Assembly: GCF_003672135.1 (NCBI RefSeq)
Contig: NC_039517.1
Coordinates: forward strand, 11,246,601-11,310,600
Length of the DNA stretch: 64,000 nucleotides
Source: Ooceraea biroi
Lineage: Eukaryota > Arthropoda > Insecta > Hymenoptera > Formicidae
Reading direction: 5' to 3'
The notes beneath the pieces were generated by a model, which worked only from the letters and a program-made list of their open reading frames with translations, made no database searches and had not been told where the DNA came from. Below, one piece after another: positions 11,575 through 22,965 of the stretch. The position numbers and the translations under genes were made by a program. Positions within the stretch are counted from its first letter, which is position 1; each line of letters opens with the position of its first letter.

Positions 11575-11800
11575 TATTTTCCGAAACTGGAGCCTCGGAC
11601 ACATATACGCTCGTTTTTCAGCCCACTTCGGGGAAGGCCCCCGCCATGATCCGTGCCGTGTACCAGGTAATCAAAATCTGTACGGTGAAATCTGTAACAC
11701 CGGCTCCGGCGGGGGGCTTTGCCCCTGCCCCCCGCCCTCCCCCGAAGCGGGCTGAAAACGAGCGTATGTATCCGGGGCTCCAGTTTCGGAAAATATAACC
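11570..11800. mobile_element. Small fold-back element with GC-rich core
   Basis: Arms of about 55 bp (GGTTATATTTTCCGAAACTG with GCCTCGGACA at the left, mirrored at the right) enclose a core with GGGGGGCTTTGCCCCTGCCC and GTGTACCAGGT..ATCTGTACGGTGAAATCTGT. A related copy lies at 60690-60885. No protein is encoded. Confidence 0.7.
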
Positions 11801-11884
11801 TAACCCATACCTATTTCTGATTCAAAGGTAAAATTCCATGAAATATACTCTTTCGTAAACGTATATGATATCGTAAAAGTATGC

Positions 11885-12155
11885 TCTATTCATTAAACTT
11901 TTTTGTTAATAACTTTTTAACAAACAACGAGCGACGGGTGAAACCTAGTGCGGGTTATTCGGGAAGGTGACTTTTTTAATATATGTCAAACTCAAGTCCT
12001 TATTTTGGGTGGACAGCTGAAAATTCGTGAAAAATCATTAAACTTCTTTTGTTAATAACTTTTTAATAAACAATGAACGACGGCTAAAACCTTTTGAAGG
12101 TCACAGGAGGGTGACCTCTATAATATATGTCAAGGTTAAGGTCATCCGAGATTGC
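11885..12155 (+). repeat. Dispersed repeat motif, copies 3 and 4
   Basis: Two blocks in tandem carry the motifs TTGTTAATAACTTTTTAA, AACAACGAGCGACGG or AACAATGAACGACGG, then GGTGAC and ATATGTCAA. Copy 4 (12036-12155) is closer to copy 1; copy 3 has lost part of the GGTCAC half. Confidence 0.6.
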
Positions 12156-12424
12156 TCCGTTAAACTAAATAATTATCATCCGGCATTGGAATATCCATCT
12201 TCATCGATCCTTTCAAAAGTATCCATGTCTGCAAGTGATGCTATGGGGAAGATGGCAGGTTTGTGCGGTATACGATTGCGATCTTGGATGCATCTTAAAA
12301 TTTTTCTGTAGTGGAGTTTAGTTGTCTGCAAATTAAATATAAGAACAAATCAGTAATATAAAAATATCACGCATTAATAGATAAACCGGCTTATCAAGAT
12401 ACTGAAAAACCAATACACTGCTCT

Positions 12425-13043
12425 GCATATGTAAAAAATAAAATAACTGAGAAGAGAAGCCTTAGGAAAGAATGCAAAAAAGATCACCGCAGTGCAAGGA
12501 GAAATTACATAAAACGATAAAGCAGTTGAAAGAATTATTAAGGAGTGAACAAGATAAAGCAATCGAAGAATTTCTTGTTAACTTCTCCCCCTACGAAAAT
12601 ACGGATTACTCGCTGTGGAAACTCGCAAGGAAAATTAAAAAAGTCCTCAGCAATTATCCCACCTTTAAGACAAGAAAACAGCAAATGGGCAAGAACTAAC
12701 GCGGATAAGATCAAAGTATTTGTTGAACATCTTAAAAAGTCTTCGAACCTGTAACTGGTGAGTCTCCTGAAGAGAAGGAAAAAGAAATAGAAATCTCACA
12801 CTACCTAACGACGTCAACGCAAGAGGAAATACCTATCATAAGAATAAAAGTAAATGAAGTGAACAAAATAATACATGATATAAAATCGAACAAAACTCCA
12901 GGATACGATTTGATATCGGGGAAAATAATAAAAGAATTACCTCAAAAAGCAGTAAGACTATTAACTGTTATATTCAACGCTATATTACGATTAAACTACT
13001 TCCCAGTACAATGGAAAGTGGCACAATTAATACTAATCCCTAA
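12425..13043 (+). pseudogene. Jockey-clade non-LTR element, linker and start of RT (5' piece)
   Basis: Overlapping frames give the endonuclease-RT linker (ending near PYENTDYSLWKLARKIKK) and the start of the reverse transcriptase, with VNKIIHDIKSNKTPGYDLI, FNAILRLNYFPVQWKVAQ and LILIPK, as in Jockey elements. At LIPK the reading is cut by inserted elements and resumes at 17401 with PGKEPEEPSSYRPISLLP. The endonuclease domain is missing, which fits the 5' truncation usual for such elements. There are several frameshifts. Confidence 0.85.
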
Positions 13044-13475
13044 GGGGATCCTGGAGTGACTAGTGAAACAGTGTTGTCATTTGCACTCATACACATACAA
13101 AAATTACAGTTGAAATGCTTTTTATAAAAATTTCACAATTTGTACACACAAAATTGCGGCGGCTACCACTCGGGATAAAATAAAGGAATATAATGAAGCT
13201 TTTCGAGGTGACTTTAGAAGCGTAATAAAAAAGAAAAGTATCTGTGAAAATCTTGTACATACTTATACATGCATATAAGATTTTCACAGATACTTTTCTT
13301 TTTTATTACGCTTCTAAAGTCACTTCGAAAAGCTTTATTATATTCCTTTATTTTATTCCGAGTGGTGGCCGCTGCAATTTTGTGCGTACAAATTGCGAAA
13401 TTTTTATAAAAAGCATTTTTTTGTGCAAATGGCAGCACCATCGTGAAAAAGTTCCCTAGTCACTCCAGGATCCCC
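13044..13475. mobile_element. 432-bp palindrome inserted in the Jockey RT
   Basis: The element begins GGGGATCCTGGAGTGACTAG and ends with its near reverse complement. Arms of about 200 bp enclose a loop of about 30 bp near 13260. CTAA flanks both sides (13040-13043 and 13476-13479), suggesting a 4-bp duplication. There is no coding capacity. Confidence 0.8.
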
Positions 13476-13543
13476 CTAAGGCCCGTTTCTACCAACACAG
13501 TTTAAACAGATAATCCCTAGTAACATTCGGTTAAGTTAAGTTA

Positions 13544-14068
13544 ATCCCTCTAAAAAACCTTACAAAGGTAAAAGAATACGTCAAGTACATAAAAAAGCAA
13601 AACCAAATGTGATGAAATCCATAGTTAACTAGCCAAGTACCTAGAAGCAATTCAGTTTGAGGATTTGTAATTTAAAATAATACTTGGCGTGCCCGGGTCG
13701 CATTGGACATGCATTCTTCTAAATTTGTACTGCCTTGAGTATTTTCACTAATGAGTCGTAAATCTTTGTATTTGGTAATATTAAAACAAATACGTTTACA
13801 GTTTTGCACATTAGCGGAGTGATTATAAATATCCCTTTTCACTACTCACTCAATACAAATAATTTACACATACAGTTTACACAAAGTATAGGTAGGACGT
13901 ACGTTTTAATGCGACCCGGGCACGCCAAGTATTATTTCAAATTACAAATCCTCAAACTGAATTGCTTCTGGGTACTTGGCTAGTTAACAATGGATTTTAT
14001 CATATTTGGTTTTGCTTTTTTATGTACTTGGCGTATTCTTTTACCTTTGTAAGGTTTTTTAGAGGGAT
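13544..14068. repeat. 525-bp inverted repeat within the Harbinger element
   Basis: ATCCCTCTAAAAAACC at the left is mirrored by GGTTTTTTAGAGGGAT at the right. Arms of about 165 bp include TACTTGGCGTGCCCGGGTCG and its reverse complement. The centre is near 13806. A related partial arm (TTTTTTATGTACTTGGCGT) recurs near 15085. Confidence 0.8.
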
Positions 14069-14214
14069 CTCATTACTTTTTGTAAAAATTTTTTATATTT
14101 CATTAATTTTTAATGTTTTTATAGAAAAGTACATAAAAATAAAAAATAAGGTACCGAACAATGAGAGTAACTGCATAAACATCGAGCGTTACCAAGTTCA
14201 GTGCATAGACGTCA

Positions 14215-15031
14215 AGCGCTAACGATAGCTTATCTGGAATTCATATTATTTGACATGTCACATAAACTTATGATTAAACTATTTCAGGAACTAAAGCCGT
14301 AATCAAAAATCTAACGGCACTTTTATAAAATAATATGGGTGCAAGCTTTCGGTTGCGACCAGTCCAAATAAAAATGGTTCAGTCAATCCTGAAATATTGT
14401 AATTGAATGTTAGAATTGTGACGTTTCGTTCTCTCCTTTTCCGAAATCAGGTTCAGACTCATATGTTCGCACATACACATTCAAAGCGATTTTGTACTTT
14501 TTTTTCGTTGCACCACATCGACGACGACGACGACGTTGCACCACATCGACGACGACGACGAAGTTGCACCACGTCGACGACGACGACGACATTGCACCAC
14601 TTCAACGACGACGACGACGTGGTGCAACATCGTCAACATTGACGTGGTGTAACGTCATCGTCGTCGTCGTCGTCGTCGTCGTACAACGTCGTCGTTGAAT
14701 AAATTAAATCGTGCATGTATGAACGCATGTGTGAACGCAAGCTTGAGGGACAAAATCGCTTTGCATGTGTTTGTGCGAGCATACGTACGTGAGTGGTCTG
14801 AATTCTATAAAAACCGAAACGTCACAATTTTAACATAATGATTGCAATATCTCAGGATTGCCTGCACCAATTTAATTCCAATTGATCGCGTTCGAAAGTG
14901 TGCACCCATATTATATTATAAAAGTGCCGTTAGATTTTTTATTACGGCTTTAGTTCCTGAGATATTTTAATTACAAGTTTATGTGACCTGTCAAATAATG
15001 TAAATTCCGGATAAGCTACTTGGTAGCGCCT
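14215..15031. repeat. Inverted repeat with trinucleotide core
   Basis: Arms of about 210 bp (from AGCTTATCTGGAATT at the left, mirrored at AATTCCGGATAAGCT at the right) enclose a trinucleotide-repeat centre. The arms match less well than those of the other palindromes here, so this one is older. Confidence 0.75.
14507..14695. repeat. (GAC)n / (GTC)n hairpin-forming minisatellite
   Basis: Four units of about 30 bp (TTGCACCACATCGACGACGA with small changes) are followed by the inverse run ATCGTCGTCGTCGTCGTCGT. The two halves are complementary, so this segment would fold on itself at the centre of the surrounding inverted repeat. Apparent frames rich in Asp, Arg or Thr are by-products of the repeat. 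Confidence 0.85.
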
Positions 15032-15458
15032 CGACGATGTCACGCCAGTGCTGTATCAAGCTATTTCTCATGCGGCTATTTATTTTTTTATGTACTTGGC
15101 GTCGCGACGCTACCGCGTCGCTTGATCGAAATATTGGTTTCTACTACTAATTTATTCACGGTTAAACGTATCTAATCCGAGTTTAAATTAAACGGTCAAT
15201 TTTGGCCGTTTAGAGCCAGATAAACTATGGTTAAGAAATGTTACTAGCATTATTGCATCGTTTCTATATTATTTTCACGTGAGAAAGGTTCCACAGGATT
15301 TGTTGAGGTTAAGAAGCGCGTTCGTTTGACAGTTTATCAATTTCCTCGTAATCAATCAATTTATTCTAATAGATATCTTTTTTAGAATTTGATTGATAAA
15401 CTATTAAATATTGATAAAAATAGTTAAAAATATCTATTGAATTGTAATCTGGACTTAA

Positions 15459-16674
15459 AGGGTCAGACCGGTGTAAAATTTTCAAACATTCGAAAAAAAA
15501 ATTTTTCTGTAAACAATAGTTTGAAGCTTGTAGAATAAGGGACAAAAGGTTTTAAGTATAAATTCGAATTAGTTTACGAGTTACAGAGCTTATAGTGGAC
15601 TCGTGTACCTGCGCGCCGGCCGCACAGAATAGGCCGAGAGTACCCTAACAAGTTAGGCAGGTTAGACAACAGGCCTAGCAGGTCAAAATGTTGGTATTAT
15701 GTGCCTCCACTTTTCAGTAAAGATAATTTGAGCGCTGTTTGGGTGGTTACATCCAAAATTCTAATGAAAGCTTGAACGCTTTAATTTGGACTTTTGCTCC
15801 AAAACCGACATTTAAAATTGCTGTCAATATTGCCAGCAGCATATTTAATCAGGGCTATTCAAGTATTCTTTTGATGATGAATACTATGAATACAATAATC
15901 GGACCGATTACGGCAAGCATTTGTGAAGCCTTGGACGAAGAGAGAATTTTGACCGCTGAAGCACGGACGTTCGAGGCATCAAAAGAGGGCCGTATTTTAA
16001 AATGGCAGAGCAAAGCAGGAAGCGACGATGCGGAAGATACTTATTATGAAGCTGGCATGGCAGATTAGCGGTAAGAACAAAATAGTTTGCACTGTATAAA
16101 TGAAAGACTATGTTGTAAAACTTTAAATGCGTTTTTCTCGAAACCATGTTTTTCAAAACGGTGTCGAAGGTTTCTCGGGATGTACTTATCGGATTGACTT
16201 GATTTTTGATTTGTTATTATCCTTATAGTTTTCTCTAAGCATTGACCGAGGAGTTTTGCAATATCATTGTTAGTTTGCAAAATATCAACAAACGAATTAA
16301 CAATTTTGGTGCAAAAACACGAACCAAAAATTCAAAACTTTTTTTTCAGTCAAATTTCAAAAACTTTTGAAAAAATCTCGGTCAATGCTTAGAGAATACA
16401 ATATACTTTAATAATATTATTTTTTCTTTTATTCCAGACCATCCAATATGGCGGAATCGTCGACACCGATTACCTATGTTTAAAAAAATCAACTTTTCTT
16501 AATATGTTAATAAACAATATTCCAACTAATATTTTTTTTATTTTGCACATTTCATACCTTTATGATGTACTTAAGTAAAGTGCCAAACCGCAAGTTTCTA
16601 GCTTTTCTATTTCTCCGACAATTCACGTTTAAATATTACCTATTTTTTTCGGTCGATCACACCGGTCTGACCCC
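15459..16674 (+). mobile_element. Kolobok-like element with TTAA target site
   Basis: TTAA flanks both sides (15455-15458, 16675-16678), and the ends AGGGTCAGACCGGTGT and ACACCGGTCTGACCCC are inverted repeats. A TTAA duplication with an RGGG start fits Kolobok, though piggyBac shares the TTAA. The 1.2-kb length and the partial transposase show an internal deletion. It lies inside the Harbinger element. Confidence 0.75.
15720..16068 (+). pseudogene. C-terminal fragment of a Mutator-like/Kolobok transposase
   Basis: The reading GGYIQNSNESLNALIWTFAP, followed by IAVNIASSIFNQGYSSIL, is the C-terminal signature (QNxNESLN.xIW) of the transposase family that Pfam calls Mutator-like and that occurs in Kolobok elements. 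A coil-like tail follows (LDEERILTAEARTFEASKEG) and ends at a stop at 16068. The N-terminal two thirds, with the first catalytic residues, are absent. Confidence 0.6.
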
Positions 16675-16879
16675 TTAATTATGATATAGTAATTGTTGAA
16701 ATTATATATAATTTTTTTTTAATTTAAAAAGATTATTTCTATTTAGAAGTTTAGTATGTTTTTACTTCTTTTTGCTTTTAGAGACAGTTCAGTACAATTA
16801 TTTTGTTACATCAGGTGATTTGTTGCACATGAAATGACACAGTATGTCATAGAAATCTAAACATTAATAAATTCATCTA

Positions 16880-17123
16880 CGAAAAACTTTCTAGTTTTCT
16901 TTTTTAAATTCTCCTAACAACTTCTTAAAACTTCTGAACTTCGAAATTCGAATGAAGAAGTACTATTAAATAATTGTTCTATTATTTTCCAAGCTTTATC
17001 TTTGTCATTAGAGTATAGGATCAGATCTCTCATTTTCTATTATTTATTTTTATATCGAAACATCACATCTATCAAAATAAATTTTTCTGCTTTTGAAAAC
17101 TTTACAGCACGTTTGTCTGACAT
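16880..17123 (-). pseudogene. Myb/SANT-like DNA-binding domain remnant
   Basis: From an ATG at 17123 the minus strand reads MSDKRAVKFSKAEKFILIDV, then IIENERSD, NDKDKAWKIIEQLFN and RSSEVLRSC.ENLKKK. This spacing of Trp and hydrophobic residues is that of the Myb/SANT (zeste-like) domain carried by Harbinger elements. Two stops and frame changes interrupt it. Confidence 0.65.
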
Positions 17124-17400
17124 TTTTCTACGTTCATTTTCACAATTAATAATAATTAATATAATCTTCGAAATATCTTATAAATCTTGTATTTTCTTCA
17201 CAGCCCGTTAGAGTCAACATTGGACCAATCACGTTCTCTCTTTAGTATATTCTTGGAGTTATGACACACAAGTTATAAGTTTAGCTAAACGTTCGCAATG
17301 TAACGTTGGTAGAAACCTATCAGTATTAAACCGAAGTGTAATTTTAACGAAAGTTTGGCTAAACTGCAGGTTAAGGTAAAGATGGTAAAAACGGGCCTAA

Positions 17401-18577
17401 GCCAGGGAAGGAACCTGAAGAGCCATCATCGTACAGACCAATAAGTTTGCTGCCTCTTCTGTCGAAGGTTCTTGAGAGACTCATTCTTGCTAGAATTAAA
17501 TCGATTATAGATAATAAAAAAATCATTCCGTATCATCAGTTCGGCTTTCGTGAACAACTGAACAGGTACATAGAGTTGTAAGGAAAATTAACAAGGCCTT
17601 AGAGGAAAAAATATATTGTTCAGCAGTATGTCTGGATATATCTCAAGCTTTCGACAAAGTTTGGCACCCAGGTCTCCTTCATAAAATCAAAAACCAGCTT
17701 CCACATAATTACTATCTTATTTAAAAATCGTATAGATAGATATTTTGTAATAAAATATCAAGAAGAAATATCGGATATACAGCCTATTCACTCTGGCGTA
17801 CCGTAAGGGAGCGTGCTTGGTTCTTTGTTGTATCTTTTATTCACTGCTGACCTCCCAACCAATCAACAAACATTAACGGGAACATTTACTGATGATACAA
17901 CAGTCCTTGCTTCGCATAAAGATCCAAAAGTGGCGTCAAGGAACTTCAATTGAGTATTGACAAAATTCAAGAATGGTTCAAAACTTGGAGAATCAAAGCT
18001 AATGAACAAAAATCAGTTCACGTTACATTTACACTAAACAGAGAAACGTGCCCTCCAGTAAAAATGAACAACATTGAAGTACCGCAAGCTAAATCAGCAA
18101 AGTATTTAGGACTACACTTAGATCGTAGACTAACATGGAAAACTCACATTTGGAATAAAAGAAAGCAACTAGGACTCAAACTAAGGAAGATGTATTAGCT
18201 ACTTACCCGCAGATCTAACTATCGATTCGAAGCAAAGTGCTGCTTTATAAAACTATTATAATGCCAATATGGACATACGGTTCTCAACTATGGGGATCGG
18301 TCTCTAACTCAAACATTGAAATTCTAGAAAGATTTCAATCAAAAACCTTAAGAATAATTGTGGACGCCCCTTGGTTCATGACTAACGAAATCATACGACG
18401 GGACCTTGGAATCGATACCGTAAGAGAAGTAATAAAGAAACATACCACGAACTACGTCAGGCTTGGACAATCATCCTAATCAACTGGTGAACAAGCTCTT
18501 CTCAGAAAAACTGGACAAAAGAAGACTAAACAGACACAAACCGTTAGATTCCACAAGTAGATTCCAATAGTTATAAA
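17401..18577 (+). pseudogene. Jockey-clade RT, 3' piece
   Basis: The reading resumes the Jockey reverse transcriptase: SSYRPISLLPLLSKVLERL, PYHQFGFRE, AVCLDISQAFDKVWHPGLL, PIHSGVP.GSVLGSLLYL and FTDDTTVLA, so both catalytic Asp residues of motif C are kept. The thumb and C-terminal region follow (KYLGLHLDRRLTWKTHI, MPIWTYGSQLWG, then LDKRRLNRHKPLD at the end). At least three frameshifts and some stops break it. Together with 12425-13043 it forms one 5'-truncated element. Confidence 0.85.
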
Positions 18578-18599
18578 TAATTATCATTAATTAATCTAG

Positions 18600-20240
18600 T
18601 TAACTCAGTAGTTATAAACACGATCTAATGATTGTTAATATTAAGGGTATATTTCAATGGAAATATTCTTACGTGTTATTATAGTTAAATTGATTTACTT
18701 ATTGTCATACATGACAGATTGTAAATGTTCTAGGAGTTATTAAAAAAAATAGATATGGCATATTAATAGGTATGATTCTTACTTTAATTCCGCTTCCAGG
18801 CAAACCAAGCGTTCGTGCAGTTTCCTATAATGCTTCTATAAAGATATATGTTCAATAGTTAATTTCAATTCATCACCCAACTCCTAATAACAGTACATAT
18901 GTATAAATTTACCGAATGTCCGACTTTTCGAGTTGCGTTAAATGATATCCTCGACCCTCCGTCAATTCTAATACTGTATTCCCGATATTTCCAATTTGGG
19001 ATGGGACTTCTCTGTGTGCTGCAGAATGTCAATTATGATCCTGCAATTCTTACAAAGGGAGGCTACCATCGTTCGATTTGATTCATTTTCATTATATGTG
19101 TAGGCCACTGTAGGCCATGACTAGAACAACAGATCAACAATCACAAAATCAACAGGTCAGGAATCAATAGGTGTAAGTCACGTAGGGCACACTTTGTAGC
19201 CAATTCCGAGAAAACCAATTTCAAACCGATTTTCAAGTGTTCATACTTTATACTTTGTATGTTACACAATTCGAAGGAGCGCGTGGCGCAGCATTCTATT
19301 TCATAAGCGCGGGATCGCCGGATCGAGTCTCGCTGCTGAAGCTTTTTGCGAAAAAATCATACGAAGTTTTTTTTATGATAATAAACGAGAACTTGTGCAA
19401 AATTTTATTTCTTGTAATATTTTCATTTCTTGTCATATTACGTCACAGCTAATTTTTTATGTTTAATTATGTTAAATTAACGATGATATGCACGAACTAG
19501 GATGATACTGGTCATAGAAACAAGGAAAACAGTAATTATCGCGGCATCTAGCACACTTAACAAATGCTGAGTGTTTGCATGCGCAAGGTTGTTTTAAAAC
19601 ATCTGTAGTGCTGTCAGCAAATAATTTTATACAAGGGATAAACTACTGAGGGCATTGCAGTGTACAGATTCGAGGCAATGCTAGGCATTACTGGGCATTG
19701 CTTGGGCATTATTTCACATTGCTTGGGGATTATTAGGCATTGATTGAGCATTACTAAATATTGCTTGAGCATCATTAGGCCTTGTTAGAATATTAATGCA
19801 CATTATAATGGGCGTCATTAAACACTATTACGTTTTTTTGTTTAAAATAACAATTGTTTTATATCAAAGTCACGTTCTCATCTGATGTTATCCTTAAGAT
19901 ATTCCGGTTGGTACATTTGAACGGTCGATAAAATGGTTGATAATGTAAGCGGTCAAGCAAATCCCCATAAGACTTGTCTTTAAGAATATCTTGTCGGTGT
20001 CTAAGTGAAATTTTACGTATTTCAGTACAAATCCATTAAGGTAAATATTAATTCATACATGTCAGTTTTTATTATTATTCTTACAAATGTGATATACGAT
20101 ATTCATTAAGAAAAATGTATAACTTATAACCTCTATAAACTGATCAAATTATATTAGCATTATTTTATTTAGAATTTTCTCACATTTCTTATATCTTTAT
20201 TTATAATATTTAATCATCTACTAATATATAACAATATATG
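18600..20240. other. AT-rich region with a tRNA-like patch
   Basis: No gene is recognised. At 19276-19345 the sequence GCGCGTGGCGCAGC and, about 40 bases on, GCCGGATCGAGTCTC resemble the A and B boxes of a tRNA-derived SINE head, but no cloverleaf can be drawn with confidence. The frame at 18899-19081 shows no known domain. Confidence 0.35.
19640..19825 (+). repeat. Degenerate tandem repeat of a GGCATT motif
   Basis: GGCATTGCTTGGGCATTATT-like units of roughly 16-20 bp repeat about eight times with many changes. Confidence 0.55.
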
Positions 20241-20249
20241 TATAATTTA

Positions 20250-20686
20250 CAGATGGCAGACATAAACGCAGGGAGATAAATAACGTTCAGCAAAATTTGA
20301 TCAATTCAGAAATTAATGTGTTTGATGAAGCTGAAATATCTTTAAATATACAAATTTCTGCATCATTAAAGAACTTATTAATAGTTAATGGTTTCGATAA
20401 TGAGATTGTTACATCCAATATAAACAATTTCGATATTAGAGACATTATATTGTTTGCAAAGAATGATTTACATAAAATTATAGACAAGAAGAACTACCAA
20501 AGTATTATGGACTGTACTGGAAAAATCCTTCGCTATTTGAAATAGTGCCAGGACATGAACGCATAATATCTCTTCTTTCTGAATATTATGAAAAGAAGGT
20601 ATCACATAAAGATACTGTAGGAAAGATATATAAAGTGAAAGAAAAACCAACCAAAAGAACTAAGCAGAGGAGCCAGATATTGCATC
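20250..20686 (+). pseudogene. Unknown protein remnant, fragment 1
   Basis: Frames here give DEAEISLNIQISASLKNLLI and DIRDIILFAKNDL, and after a frameshift YYGLYWKNPSLFEIVPGHER. The composition and the conserved-looking blocks suggest a real protein, but I do not recognise the family. It is cut at 20686 by the Gypsy insertion and probably continues at 27806. Confidence 0.45.
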
Positions 20687-21510
20687 TGTGACGCAGCTAT
20701 TGCTACGTCACGGCTGTCTCGCGCAACAGCTAGCGGCGCGACGCCTGCGGCCCCGCGGACCGCCATACGCCAGGCCCCACCAAGCGCCGCGGCCCCTCCA
20801 GGCACCGCGACCCCCGGACCTGTGGTCCGGGGGTATATAAGCGCGAGCCGCGAGTCCACCGCCACGATTCCCGGGCTAGAGCTCTCCCGCTCTAGCTATC
20901 CTAAGCCTGCGAGCCGAGCAGCAGTTCCTAAGCCTGCGTCTTGAACAGCATCTCCGCCGAAGCCTGCGAGTTGAGCAGCACTCCGCCTAAGCCAGCGTCC
21001 TGAGCCGCACCTCCACCGCTAAGTCTGCGTAATGAGCAGCACTCCGCCTAAGCCGGCGTACTGAGCCGCACTCCGCCTAAGCTGGCGTACTGAGCCGCAC
21101 CCCGCCTAAGCCGGCGTACTGAGCCGCATCACCCCGCCTAAGTCGGCGTACTGAGCCGCATTCCGCCTAAGCCGGCGTACTGAGCCGTACTCCACCGAAT
21201 CCCCGCCAAACCTCCGCGCATTCCGCGTCACCACGACTCAACCGCGTATACCGAGTCACCGCGACTCTATCGCTTAGCAGTGAGATTCCGCCGCGTATTC
21301 CGAAGTCACCGCGACTCAACCGCGTATACCGAGTCACCGCGACTCCACCGCCTAGTGATAAGCCTCCGTGTACATGTATAATTAATTAGCCACAGAATAT
21401 ATTGATTTCTTTTCCTTAAAAGGTCTATCGATTCACTACCTTCCCTATCGCCACGGTTTCACCGACTCTGGGTAACTCGCGAGCTGTCCGCTCACTCGTA
21501 GCACGTTACA
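20687..21510 (+). repeat. 5' LTR (824 bp)
   Basis: It contains a TATA box, a minisatellite of about ten 29-bp units (AGCCGGCGTACTGAGCCGCA core) at about 20890-21195, and a second minisatellite (ACCGCGACTCAACCGCGTAT core) at about 21220-21350. It is 121 bp longer than the 3' LTR because it has more minisatellite units. Confidence 0.9.
20834..20840 (+). promoter_or_regulatory. TATA box in the 5' LTR
   Basis: TATATAA lies just after a short GGTCCGGGGG stretch; the 3' LTR has the same box at 27250-27256. The position fits the U3/R junction of the LTR. Confidence 0.6.
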
Positions 21511-21512
21511 AA

Positions 21513-21530
21513 TGGCGCCCGAACAGGGAC
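21513..21530 (+). other. Primer-binding site, tRNA-Lys type
   Basis: TGGCGCCCGAACAGGGAC starts two bases after the LTR end. It is the well-known 18-nt complement of the 3' end of a lysine tRNA and would prime minus-strand synthesis. Confidence 0.9.
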
Positions 21531-21556
21531 CTCGGCGACAGGAGTAGCGATTCGAT

Positions 21557-21757
21557 ATGCCAAACCGACATACCGAGACTGGTTGGATTCACCGACTGTC
21601 GAAGGCCGAATTAGAAACCGAATTGGCCAACCGGGGCCAACCGACCGACGGAAACCGGGTGTTGCGTATTAGATGTACTGAGACCGACGACCCTTGTTCT
21701 GGTCGACGGTCGTCCACGCCTGTCTCCGGTATTTTTCCTCTTCGACTGGGTGGCTGA
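21557..21757 (+). pseudogene. Short leader ORF with SAP-like motif
   Basis: The frame starts at an ATG and contains RLSKAELETELANRGQPTDG, which resembles the helix-turn-helix of SAP domains found at the N-terminus of some Gypsy gag proteins. It runs into the inserted LTR-like segment and is probably the broken start of gag. Confidence 0.5.
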
Positions 21758-22089
21758 GATAACGGATTCTCGCTACTTAATAAATTGACTCTTCACACAG
21801 AGTTACAATCGTTAACTGCACTTTATTTTACTACTTCTTCTCTCGATTTTAACAATACTTTTCTCGCTCGACTTGCTCGTGACAATACTTCTACCGCTCG
21901 AGACAAGAGACTAACTCGCTCTCTCGTACGATCGCGCTCTACCGGAACGCACGCAATTCTATTGGCTGCCGCGCTCGGCGGACCCGAACAATACCGAAAG
22001 CCATCGATCGCTGCATTGACGCGCGCTGTCGCGTGATCGCAGGGATGATGCTTTTCTGGCGCAAACAAAAATAAATAAAATATCCTACA
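21755..22089 (-). mobile_element. Candidate solo LTR inside the gag region
   Basis: This 335-bp piece starts TGAGATAACGG and ends ATATCCTACA, interrupts the gag leader, and differs from its surroundings in composition. On the minus strand it has an AATAAA-like signal. I found no matching target duplication, so the limits are tentative. Confidence 0.4.
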
Positions 22090-22159
22090 CCGGAATACAT
22101 TGCGGGAACGTCTCCTCGCGTTCTGTGTCGATAACCATACCACGCACCGCGACCCCGAC

Positions 22160-22965
22160 ATGGCCCAAGACGGGCCCGCCACGGCGATCTTCGCCGAGAC
22201 CGCTACCCTACTGGACACCGTACGGAAATGGAACTGTCAGTTCGACGGGCGGAACGGCGTTGCCTTCCTGGAGCGACTCGAAGACTTGCAAACCGGCTAC
22301 GGCATGACGCGCTAGCAACTGCTCACATGCCTGCCGCTATTATTCAAAGACTAGGCATTGTTGTGGTATCAAAACAACCGGGAGGATTGGCGGAACTGGG
22401 ACGAGTTCGAGGCCTGCTTCAGGGTGTACTATGCCCCGGCCGCTACGCCCTTTGAACTGGAGGAGGAAATCGCCCGACGGAAGCAAGGGTCTGGCGAGAC
22501 CGCACGCGATTACGTTACGGTCATACAGACCCTGATGCGCCGGCACAAGGGCATAATCGAATCGACCCGACTAGAAAGGATATACCATAACCTCCGGGCG
22601 ACTATAAGCTGTACGTCCGGCAGACAGATTTCACCACACTGCCGAAATTATTGGCCCGCACCGATGAATACGAGCAAGTTCGGAAGGAAGAACGAACCGG
22701 CACCGGCAAACCAACCCCCAACCGCAGGGGAGCGGACCGACCACTAGCTGCCGTATCCACCACTTACGACCCGAAGGAATGCTGCTGGAACTGCGGGCAG
22801 CGGGGGCACACAAGGCGCTTCTGCAAACGGCCGGCCAAGAAGTTCTGCTCGCAGTGTGGAAAGGAGGGCGTCCTATCCTGCGATTGCCACGGGACGGGAA
22901 ACGCCACTCCGACCGGGGCCAGCGGGAGCAGCACCCAGTCTGACACCGCCCGCTCCCCGCAGTAA
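22160..22965 (+). pseudogene. gag with CCHC-type zinc knuckles
   Basis: The frame begins MAQDGPATAIFAETATLL, continues through the capsid-like region WRNWDEFEACFRVYYAPA and SGETARDYVTVIQTLMRRH, and, after a frameshift near 22600, ends with knuckles CWNCGQRGHTRRFC and FCSQCGKEGVLSC, the second of which lacks the usual His spacing. TAG codons interrupt it near 22313 and 22352. Gag packages the element RNA in the cytoplasm. Confidence 0.8.

Larger units (their letters stand above)
13480..17397 (-). mobile_element. PIF/Harbinger-like element, 3.9 kb, non-autonomous
   Basis: The ends GGCCCGTTTCTACCA and GGTAAAAACGGGCC are imperfect terminal inverted repeats, and TAA (13477-13479 and 17398-17400) duplicates the target. 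A 3-bp TWA duplication and such termini are typical of PIF/Harbinger. A decayed Myb/SANT-type domain at 16880-17123 on the minus strand supports this, since Harbinger elements carry such a protein. No DDE nuclease is visible; two large palindromes and a Kolobok-like element occupy the interior. The element splits the Jockey RT between LIPK and PGKE. Confidence 0.7.

Noticed and set aside
11567..11755. Short frame over the small fold-back element
   Set aside because: It crosses the inverted arms and GC core; the related copy does not keep the frame.
14403..14698. Asp- or Arg-rich proteins
   Set aside because: They are translations of the GAC/GTC repeat in different frames.
19276..19345. tRNA gene
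   Set aside because: Box-like motifs exist, but arms do not pair into a cloverleaf; at most a tRNA-derived SINE head.
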